Source of the DNA: an uncultured Clostridia bacterium
Lineage (GTDB): Bacteria; Bacillota; Clostridia; TANB77; CAG-465
Assembly: GCA_948562205.1 (NCBI GenBank)
Contig: CAOYAN010000030.1
Coordinates: forward strand, 1-16,729
DNA length: 16,729 nt
Direction: 5' to 3'
Shown here: positions 1 to 6,477 of the stretch, piece by piece
How positions within the stretch are numbered: the first letter of the stretch is position 1
How the letters are laid out: each line of letters starts with the position of its first letter
The notes under the pieces: model-generated
Databases searched by the model: none
Seen by the model: the letters and a program-made list of their open reading frames with translations, nothing else
Told to the model about the DNA's origin: nothing
Made by a program: the position numbers and the translations under genes

Positions 1-49
1 CCTCCACTACGGACTTTCACCGATTAACTAAACGACATGCCCGTCGCAC
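1..49 (-). mobile_element. 5' end of a group II intron (probably class IIC), cut by window edge
   Basis: Read on the minus strand from 49 downward, the sequence begins GTGCGACGGGCATG, the GUGYG start of group II introns. At 21-11 it contains GGTGAAAGTCC, a conserved early domain I element. The order and spacing resemble the start of the Oceanobacillus iheyensis IIC intron as I remember it (GTGTGCCCGGCATG followed by GGTGAGAGTCC). The block is visibly richer in G+C than everything to its right, and the change occurs at position 49/50. It lies 8 bases beyond the stem of a terminator-like hairpin, which is where class IIC introns characteristically insert. The rest of the ribozyme and any reverse transcriptase ORF would lie outside the window to the left. 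The assignment rests on about 49 bases. Confidence 0.75.
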
Positions 50-54
50 CATAG

Positions 55-86
55 AAAAGCACTAACATATATACTATGCTAGTGCT
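55..86 (-). terminator. Terminator hairpin of the 420-residue gene; insertion target of the intron
   Basis: On the minus strand a 12-bp stem (one G-U pair) with the loop GTATA occupies 86-58 and is followed by TTTTC. It starts 6 bases after the stop codon of the upstream gene. The T-tract is short, probably because the group II intron begins at position 49. Confidence 0.7.
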
Positions 87-92
87 AATACT

Positions 93-1355
93 TTACTGTT
101 TTGTTGCCTTACTCATTGCATCAGTTGATACTTTAAATATTTTTTTAGGGGCTTTATTATTTTCAATAGTTAACTCTTCATGTCTATTACATATAGCCTC
201 TTTTACTATAACTTCTTTTATAACATTTCCAAATTCATCTCTATACCGTCTAATATGAGATGCTCTCTTCCATGTAGCTACACTATAAAGTGGTCTACTG
301 CGCTTTTTGGTTATTTTTACTATTTCTTTATTAATTTTTACAACCTTTCTTGGAACAATTATAGTAGATGTGGTTTTTCTTCTCCGTTTATAATTATTTC
401 TTTTATTTTTGCTATTAATGCATGTGTCTTTACATTTTCTTTCTACTACTTCATATTCAATTTTATAATTAGAATAATAGTATAAAACTTGAGCAAGAAC
501 TGCCAAAAAATTTGCTGCAAACTTTCTAGGATCTTTATACTCTTTAGCAAAGCCCTCAAGGATGAGCAAAGTAAATCCACAACCAATATCTGCTTTACAG
601 TTTGCAACAAATATTGACTTTCCATTTTCATCTTTTAGTAATACTCGAAGCATTTTTTTATCGTCACTTAATTTACAAATTAAAAGTGTATTTTCAATAT
701 TTAAAACAAATTCAGAAAATGGATATATGATTTTTCCTTTAAGGTAGTCTTCCCCTACTTCCTTATCAATCATCCTTACAGCTTCACAACTTACTTTAAA
801 CTCTGCAAATGAAGTAATATCTAGTTTTTCAAGTTCTGATGTAAATGGAAAATATATAAGTTTACTTAAAGACTTTTCTGTAATTGTATAAGCATTTTTA
901 TTTTTAAGATTTGTAAATTTTAAAGAGAAATTATTAAAATCAAACTTTTCAACAATATATGGATATTTGGTTTTAAAGTATACAAAATATGCAAGTATTG
1001 TAATTTCACTTTCTACTGCTTTTAATAAAGATTTACTAATTGATATAATTTTTTTATCTTTACAATCAAGATCAGAAAACTTTAACTGATACAGACTTAA
1101 ATCCCTACAAAACATATTTCCATATTTAATATTTATATTATTATTTTTATCACTTTCAAAACTAATAAAAGATCTTACTATTTTATCTTTATATGTAGCA
1201 AGTGTTATATTAAGACCTTTTAAAACATTTAATAATTCTTTGTCACTATCTTCATACCGAATTTCAACACATTCATCATTTAAAAAGTAATTTTTTAATA
1301 CATCATGTACATTTTCTTCTAAGCAAAAAACCTCATTTCTTTTGACAGTTTTCAT
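93..1355 (-). CDS. Unrecognised 420-residue protein with basic C-terminal tail
   Basis: I do not recognise this protein. The reading frame extends upstream to an ATG at 1388, but the ATG at 1355 is preferred because AGGAGG lies 9 bases upstream of it. The first ~315 residues look like a mixed alpha/beta soluble domain with many hydrophobic and acidic residues and no signal peptide. The following ~40 residues are strongly basic (KRRRK, KKRSR). Next comes a short motif around residues 356-385: W362, H367, then RRYRDEFGNV and a V.V pattern. It resembles, from memory, the 'W...H.R.Y..G..V.V' tail motif seen in many phage and mobile-element proteins of Firmicutes. The gene has its own consensus promoter and terminator, so it is a single-gene unit. 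DNA or RNA binding through the basic region is an inference only. Confidence 0.8.
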   Translation of the reverse strand: MKTVKRNEVFCLEENVHDVLKNYFLNDECVEIRYEDSDKELLNVLKGLNITLATYKDKIVRSFISFESDKNNNINIKYGNMFCRDLSLYQLKFSDLDCKDKKIISISKSLLKAVESEITILAYFVYFKTKYPYIVEKFDFNNFSLKFTNLKNKNAYTITEKSLSKLIYFPFTSELEKLDITSFAEFKVSCEAVRMIDKEVGEDYLKGKIIYPFSEFVLNIENTLLICKLSDDKKMLRVLLKDENGKSIFVANCKADIGCGFTLLILEGFAKEYKDPRKFAANFLAVLAQVLYYYSNYKIEYEVVERKCKDTCINSKNKRNNYKRRRKTTSTIIVPRKVVKINKEIVKITKKRSRPLYSVATWKRASHIRRYRDEFGNVIKEVIVKEAICNRHEELTIENNKAPKKIFKVSTDAMSKATKQ

Positions 1356-1402
1356 GTCTTCCTTCCTCCTAATCATGAATAAGTTCATAAATTTACATAA
1401 AA

Positions 1403-1431
1403 ATTATATCATTTATCTAATATTATGTCAA
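1403..1431 (-). promoter_or_regulatory. Consensus sigma-A promoter of the 420-residue gene
   Basis: On the minus strand TTGACA (1431-1426) and TATAAT (1408-1403) are separated by exactly 17 bp, a perfect match to the vegetative consensus. Transcription should start near 1396, leaving a leader of about 40 bases before the ATG at 1355. The -35 box lies directly behind the T-tract of the preceding gene's terminator. Confidence 0.88.
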
Positions 1432-1439
1432 ATAATAAA

Positions 1440-1482
1440 ATAATAAAAAGAAAAATCAACTATTTTTTTATAATTGATTTTT
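1440..1482 (-). terminator. Terminator of the surface-protein gene
   Basis: On the minus strand a 13-bp stem (arms 1482-1470 and 1463-1451, one G-U pair) encloses a run of six A residues and is followed by CTTTTTATT. It begins 10 bases after the stop codon at 1493. Confidence 0.8.
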
Positions 1483-1492
1483 CATAATTAAA

Positions 1493-4400
1493 TTACTTTT
1501 TACTATTTTTTACAAATAATATTCCAGCAATTATTCCAATAACTGCTACAAAGAAAATACTAATATACATAAATATATTTATATCACTTGTATCTGTTAC
1601 GTCTTCTATTGGCTCATATGTACATTTATTTATTACTGTATATCCTGATATTCTTTTTTCATAATTTTCTACTTCTTCTTTTTCATCTACTGTATACTCT
1701 ATTTCATTTCCATACTCATCATATTTTGGTAATTCAAATTCATGTCTCCAGTTACTTTTTTCATTTACTATTTGTTCTGCTACTACTTTATCTTTTGATA
1801 ACACTTGAAGTGTTACTTTATTTGGTCTTTTTTCATATTTATCTTCTAAATCTTCCCATAATTTTATTACTTCAATTTTTGTCATTTCATTTGGTATTTT
1901 AAATCTATTTGTTACTGTTGTAGCATCTGTTAATTCTTTTTCATAAAACTTTGGTGTGTCTTTCTCATCTATATGATACTCTATTTCATTCCCCTCTTCA
2001 TCATATTTTGCTACTTCAAACTCATAGTTCCAATTTGTAGCTTCTGTTACTAAAGCTTCATTTACTACTTCATCTCCTACTTTTAATTGTAATATTACAC
2101 TTTTAGGTCTTTTATTTGCCTTATTATCTTCATCTTCCCATATCTTTTTACCTGTTATTTTTATTCTTTCATCTGGATCTACATATTTGTTCGTTATTGT
2201 ATTTCCTACTATTTCTTTTACATAATATTTATTATATAATTCAAAGTCTCCTGAATGTTCAAAATTATCTATATGTTCCCAATATCCTGCTCCCCAGTAT
2301 TCTTCTCTATATTCTTCAACTTCTTCATCTATTGTATATTCTATTTTACTTCCATCTTCTCTAAACTCTGGTAAGCCAGTAACTTCATATTTCCATCCAT
2401 CTTCTCCACTTAAATAGTGTGACATTACTAAATTTTCTCCATCATATACTTTTATAAGTATAAACTTTGGTCTTAATCCATGCTCATTATTATTGTCATC
2501 CCATATCTTTGTTACTTCTATGTCTTTCTTTTTTAAATTATTAGTTATATTATACCCATCATATATTGCCTCATATCTCGGATTTTCTACCTCTTCTATA
2601 GTATATGCATATTCTTCATGACTATCATTTTTATACATTGGCACATCTTCAAATTTATATTCCCAGTTATTACCACCTGTTACTTCTTGTCTCATATATT
2701 CTATTCCATCTTGCATTAATTTTACTATTATACTTTTTGGTTTATTTTTATCAAGCCAATTATATTCCCATGTCTTTCTACCTTTTATATCTTTACCAGA
2801 TAATGTATTTATAATATCATATCCATTATATTTTGCTTCATAATATGGTACTTTTTCTTCTTCTATTCTATATTCATACTTTTCTAACTCACTATTTTTA
2901 TATACTGGTACATTTTTAAATACATATTTCCAATCATCTTCTGTGGTTACTTCACAACTCATATATTCTATTTCATCTTGAAACAACTTAACTTTAATAC
3001 TAGATGGTATTTTACTATAATCTTCCCATACTTTGCTTCCTACTATATCTTTTTTCCTATCTTCTTCTTTAAATATTTTTACGCTTACCTCATTTGAATA
3101 TATTCCATCTATATTATCTATTACAGTTCCCATTGGATCTTTTGCTCTCCAATTTGTACTAAACATATTACTTGCTGATGTCGTAAGTAAACTATCATTT
3201 GGAGCTTTCATATTTACTAATACATATACTAAATTATTACTTGTAAGTTCCATTTCACTTCCATCTACTTTATATCTTAAATCTACACATATTGATTTTA
3301 CTGTTGTTTTATCTACTTCACTTGTTAGTTCCATCCATTTTTCTGGTACTTCTGTTAATTTTCCTGGATTTTTTTCTTCTGAATAATATATTACAGGTGC
3401 ATATCCTTTAGACATTGCATATTCTGTGTCTACTCCTAAAAATTCTCCTTTCCATCCATTACTTATTTCATTTTCTTCACTATCTAATATTGTTTCTAAA
3501 CTATCATATATAATTAAATCCTTTAAACTATTTGCTCCTGTTTTTACTCTTAGTTTATATGTATACTCGCTTCCTGCAGTTGCAAAAGCCATATCACTTA
3601 CAAATTTTCCATTTGTCATATCTGTTTTTAACTGTTTTATTACTGCTTGTTTTGATGATACCGCATGTGTTATGTTTAGAGTATTAGAACCACATAACAA
3701 TTTTTCTTCTGTATCCCCATCATTATCTATATCACTTGCTAGACTATCATGTCTACCATCATCAAGTTCAAAATCTCTATAATACTCATATTCTTGAGTA
3801 TTCCACATTAAATATGAATGATTCACATACTTTGTACCATACTCCTCTATACTATCATATGGTATATCTACATTTAAATACAAAATTGGATGAATGTGTA
3901 ATTGATATAAATTATAATAAGAAAAATCTATATCATTAAAATCATATATTATACTTACTTTTGTTCTTCCACTATCCTTATAATTATAATCTATTTCTAT
4001 TTTTACATTTTTCCTTATATAATCCTCAAATTTATATATACTATTAATTATCGTTCCATCCTTTAATTTTAAATTATCTAAATTAAAATTCTTAATTAAA
4101 GATATACTATTTATCATCTCTTCTTTAGAACTTGAAAGTTTCATCCCCTCTGGTAATATATCATATTGTTTTATTACCAAATCCTTATCCATTTCATAAC
4201 AATTTAAGGTAAGAAGACTTGATAATTTATATTTAACTTCATACTTTTCTTCCTTTACGTTATTTTTAAAACTATAACGACTTTTTGAACCATTCAAAGT
4301 AACATAGCTATTATATATACTTATTTTTACACATCCTCTTTGAACATATCTACCATATGTTTTCATATCATATTCTGCTATTTTTAGCTTTGTCATATCT

Positions 4401-6142
4401 GTAGTATAATTATCTAAATCTACTTCATTATGAAGTATTCTATTTCCATCATTATCTTTTATAAATACTTGTAAAGAACAAAAATTATACAAATTTCCTT
4501 CTGCACAATTACTAGGATAAATATTAGTTCTTACTTCTATACCTGTATAATTATCTAATTTAGATTTTGAATATAACGTTTTGTCTAAATCTCTTATTAT
4601 TAATTTTACTCCTACTATATCATTTCTATCAAACTTTACTATTTTACTTTCATTTTGGGTTATTCCCTCATTGTATACTACATATTCTTTTATATCCTTA
4701 TATCTTACTTGTACTTCATACTTATAGCCTATTAATGCATCACTCATACTTTCAGTATATTTATTATATGTGTAAAATATTGGTATTTCTATTTCAGTGA
4801 AATTGTATTCATTATCTTCTAATTTTGTATATTCTCCATTTTCTCTTGATGTGTATAGTAAATCATCTATTATTTCTACATCCATAAGACTTCCAGAATA
4901 AAATGCATCTGGATATATCCTCCAACTATTCCAAAAGGTTCCAGTTTGTAATTCTTTTTTATTTACACTACCTATATAGCCCCATCTTTTACTTATATTA
5001 TATAACTGTCCTTTATATTCAAAGTCAAAATCCTCTAAAACAACTTCACTTCTTGCATCTGCAAATTTCTGTACCTCTACTTCATCTTCATATCTTCCCC
5101 AAAGTTCTGCAGTATTTGTTATTTTATCTCCTAAATTATATATAGATTTTGGATAACCAACATAATACTGTATTGATTTTGACTCTAAATTAGATGTACA
5201 AGATAAATAATATTCATTATTTACAGTTTTTTCTAATTCATTAAAAGTTGCATCATATATAATACATTCTTCTGGAAATATATCTTTTACTTTTCTATCC
5301 AAAATGCTTATTACTTTATCTGTTTTCTTATATTTAAAACTATAGCTAACCCAATAATAATCATCTAATATATACTTTATTGGCATTTTGGGAGCCGCTA
5401 ATGCCTTCTTAGTTAAAGTATAATTTCCTTTTTCCGATGTATAATGAAAATTACATATATTAGACTCCACTGCTATTATTTCTTCAGCATTAACTATATT
5501 CTCTTTTAGTCTTGTCTTAAACTCTAAATCTGTTTTTATTCTAAATATAGGTTCTAAATTATATACTATTTGAATAGAACCTTCAAAATGTTCATTTAGC
5601 TCTAAAAAATGGTTATTGGTAAATGTATATATATTATTTTTTTCATCATATCTATAACTAAAATCATATTCTTTATTTTCTTCTTGTTCATTATCCGCTG
5701 CTATTGTTACATTATTTTTTAACCAATTATTATTTCTATTACTACTCCTATTAAACTCACTAAAACTATCTTTAGCTATTCCTGGTATCTCTATTACTAC
5801 TTCACCTGGCCTATATTCTTTTCCTGTGGTACATGCATAATTTATTTGCATACATAACTGTTTTGTCTCATTTTCATTTACTACATTCCATGTAAATTCT
5901 GTTATAGCCTCATTTGGTGTAGTACTACTTCTATCATACATTACAAGCCCAATATTCCAATTCTTGTCTTCTACTTCTAATGCATTTGTTTTTTTAGTAC
6001 TATTTACTGTTATTGTTGTCATAGTACTTATTAAAAATATCCATAGCATTATTGTAAATATTGATATCTTTCTCTTTACTCTACTTTTTCTTCTTTTATT
6101 TATCTTATCTTTTTCATTCTTTTTTTTATTTATTTTTTCCAT
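1493..6142 (-). CDS. Large Cna-B-repeat cell-surface protein (adhesin/pilin-like), 1549 residues
   Basis: This is a wall- or membrane-anchored surface protein. Residues 1-25 are lysine/arginine-rich, 26-46 are hydrophobic, and TNA at 52-54 is a likely signal-peptidase site. Residues ~55-830 are a large beta-rich region without a family I can name. It contains an Asp-rich loop (DIDNDGDTEE, 804-813) resembling a calcium-binding loop. Residues ~835-1029 look like an isopeptide/DUF11-type domain. Five Cna-B domains follow at about 1030-1116, 1117-1204, 1205-1325, 1326-1419 and 1420-1507. Each has the K-[VTIL]-W start, an inner W-[KERN]-[YH] strand, a YxIxE/D segment and a final [IV][TI]N, typical of domains that form Lys-Asn isopeptide bonds. 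The third has an insertion of about 30 residues. The C-terminus is a ~22-residue hydrophobic helix and KNSKK, preceded by VTDTSD where LPxTG is expected. AGGAGG lies 11 bases before the ATG. No sortase gene is visible in the window. Confidence 0.93.
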   Translation of the reverse strand: MEKINKKKNEKDKINKRRKSRVKRKISIFTIMLWIFLISTMTTITVNSTKKTNALEVEDKNWNIGLVMYDRSSTTPNEAITEFTWNVVNENETKQLCMQINYACTTGKEYRPGEVVIEIPGIAKDSFSEFNRSSNRNNNWLKNNVTIAADNEQEENKEYDFSYRYDEKNNIYTFTNNHFLELNEHFEGSIQIVYNLEPIFRIKTDLEFKTRLKENIVNAEEIIAVESNICNFHYTSEKGNYTLTKKALAAPKMPIKYILDDYYWVSYSFKYKKTDKVISILDRKVKDIFPEECIIYDATFNELEKTVNNEYYLSCTSNLESKSIQYYVGYPKSIYNLGDKITNTAELWGRYEDEVEVQKFADARSEVVLEDFDFEYKGQLYNISKRWGYIGSVNKKELQTGTFWNSWRIYPDAFYSGSLMDVEIIDDLLYTSRENGEYTKLEDNEYNFTEIEIPIFYTYNKYTESMSDALIGYKYEVQVRYKDIKEYVVYNEGITQNESKIVKFDRNDIVGVKLIIRDLDKTLYSKSKLDNYTGIEVRTNIYPSNCAEGNLYNFCSLQVFIKDNDGNRILHNEVDLDNYTTDMTKLKIAEYDMKTYGRYVQRGCVKISIYNSYVTLNGSKSRYSFKNNVKEEKYEVKYKLSSLLTLNCYEMDKDLVIKQYDILPEGMKLSSSKEEMINSISLIKNFNLDNLKLKDGTIINSIYKFEDYIRKNVKIEIDYNYKDSGRTKVSIIYDFNDIDFSYYNLYQLHIHPILYLNVDIPYDSIEEYGTKYVNHSYLMWNTQEYEYYRDFELDDGRHDSLASDIDNDGDTEEKLLCGSNTLNITHAVSSKQAVIKQLKTDMTNGKFVSDMAFATAGSEYTYKLRVKTGANSLKDLIIYDSLETILDSEENEISNGWKGEFLGVDTEYAMSKGYAPVIYYSEEKNPGKLTEVPEKWMELTSEVDKTTVKSICVDLRYKVDGSEMELTSNNLVYVLVNMKAPNDSLLTTSASNMFSTNWRAKDPMGTVIDNIDGIYSNEVSVKIFKEEDRKKDIVGSKVWEDYSKIPSSIKVKLFQDEIEYMSCEVTTEDDWKYVFKNVPVYKNSELEKYEYRIEEEKVPYYEAKYNGYDIINTLSGKDIKGRKTWEYNWLDKNKPKSIIVKLMQDGIEYMRQEVTGGNNWEYKFEDVPMYKNDSHEEYAYTIEEVENPRYEAIYDGYNITNNLKKKDIEVTKIWDDNNNEHGLRPKFILIKVYDGENLVMSHYLSGEDGWKYEVTGLPEFREDGSKIEYTIDEEVEEYREEYWGAGYWEHIDNFEHSGDFELYNKYYVKEIVGNTITNKYVDPDERIKITGKKIWEDEDNKANKRPKSVILQLKVGDEVVNEALVTEATNWNYEFEVAKYDEEGNEIEYHIDEKDTPKFYEKELTDATTVTNRFKIPNEMTKIEVIKLWEDLEDKYEKRPNKVTLQVLSKDKVVAEQIVNEKSNWRHEFELPKYDEYGNEIEYTVDEKEEVENYEKRISGYTVINKCTYEPIEDVTDTSDINIFMYISIFFVAVIGIIAGILFVKNSKK

Positions 6143-6186
6143 ATATCTATTTGCCTCCTATTTTTTATTTTTCTCTATTTTTATAT

Positions 6187-6215
6187 AATATACCATTTTT
6201 AAAAAATACTAAATG
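6187..6215 (-). promoter_or_regulatory. Probable promoter of the surface-protein gene (weak -35)
   Basis: On the minus strand TATATT at 6192-6187 is a plausible -10 box. The hexamer 17 bp upstream is CATTTA, a poor -35 box. This lies about 45 bp before the start codon. A poor -35 box with direct repeats touching it suggests activator dependence, which is an inference. Confidence 0.5.
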
Positions 6216-6250
6216 ACTTATTGTACTTAATTACATGACCTATTGTACTT
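6213..6250 (-). promoter_or_regulatory. Two direct repeats, 22-bp period, upstream of the surface-protein promoter
   Basis: On the minus strand the 16-mers AAGTACAATAGGTCAT (6250-6235) and AAGTACAATAAGTCAT (6228-6213) differ at one base. Their starts are 22 bp apart, about two helical turns, so both copies face the same side of the DNA. The proximal copy overlaps the weak -35 hexamer. This is the geometry of tandem binding sites for response regulators such as the LytTR (AgrA/VirR) class. The regulator itself is not in the window. Confidence 0.55.
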
Positions 6251-6260
6251 GTTTTTACAT

Positions 6261-6294
6261 GCAAAAAGAGCTGATATGACCTCTCATATCAACT
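6261..6294 (-). terminator. Terminator of the 37-residue small gene
   Basis: On the minus strand an 11-bp stem (6294-6284 with 6279-6269, one G-U pair) and a GAGG loop are followed by CTTTTTGC. The stop codon of the small gene lies inside the 5' arm. It insulates the surface-protein promoter from upstream transcription. Confidence 0.8.
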
Positions 6295-6402
6295 TATATA
6301 TTTTAAGGCATAATGCCCCCTTGTTATTTCATTTTCTCTTGTGTTTTTAACACTTAGATGTGTGTGTAGTTTAATCATGTTTGTACTTGTTTTAGTTACC
6401 AT
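6289..6402 (-). CDS. Small 37-residue protein in its own transcription unit
   Basis: This is an unrecognised small ORF in the 335-base spacer between the surface protein and the U32 gene. It starts with ATG at 6402 and has AGAGG 9 bases upstream. It begins MVTKTSTNMI and ends ITRGHYALKYIS before a TGA stop. The peptide is hydrophilic and net basic, without cysteines, signal sequence or membrane segment. It is supported by a promoter at a 17-bp spacing just upstream and a strong terminator overlapping its stop, so the whole transcript is only about 170 bases. It could be a genuine small protein, a regulatory leader, or a small RNA with an incidental ORF. Translation is suggested by the ribosome-binding site but not shown. 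An 11-bp palindrome, GGCATTATGCC, lies within the coding region. Confidence 0.5.
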   Translation of the reverse strand: MVTKTSTNMIKLHTHLSVKNTRENEITRGHYALKYIS

Positions 6403-6419
6403 AATTATTTTCCTCTTTC

Positions 6420-6436
6420 TGTAATTTTTAATTACA
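6420..6436. promoter_or_regulatory. Perfect inverted repeat at the start of the small-gene transcript
   Basis: The 17-base sequence TGTAATTAAAAATTACA (minus strand) is two perfect 7-base arms around AAA. It begins about 6 bases downstream of the -10 box, at or next to the predicted transcription start of the 37-residue gene. It could be a repressor operator or a 5' hairpin stabilising the transcript. It lacks a T-tract and so is unlikely to be a terminator. Confidence 0.4.
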
Positions 6437-6441
6437 CAAAT

Positions 6442-6470
6442 ATCGTATCATTTTATTAAACTTTTTTCAA
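6442..6470 (-). promoter_or_regulatory. Promoter of the 37-residue small gene
   Basis: On the minus strand TTGAAA (6470-6465) and TACGAT (6447-6442) are separated by 17 bp. The -35 box begins 8 bases after the U32 stop codon, and no convincing terminator separates the two genes. Read-through from the U32 gene could therefore also contribute. Confidence 0.65.
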
Positions 6471-6477
6471 GTACTTT

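Noticed and set aside
1356..1388. Longer form of the 420-residue protein starting at ATG 1388.
   Set aside because: The AGGAGG site lies within those extra codons and is correctly placed for the ATG at 1355.
3704..3733. Asp-rich loop of the surface protein as a dockerin or EF-hand domain.
   Set aside because: There is a single DxDxDG-type loop with no second copy and no acidic residue at position 12. It may bind calcium but does not make a dockerin.
1588..5145. Several plus-strand open frames of 60-120 codons opposite the surface-protein gene (for example 1588-1902, 3033-3386, 3426-3782).
   Set aside because: They are rich in Leu, Tyr, Phe, Ile and His, as expected from the complement of a Glu/Lys/Asn-rich coding strand. 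They lack good ribosome-binding sites and lie entirely within a convincing gene.
6420..6436. TGTAATTAAAAATTACA hairpin as a terminator.
   Set aside because: It has no T-tract and lies at the predicted start, not the end, of a transcript. It was kept only as a possible operator or 5' stem.
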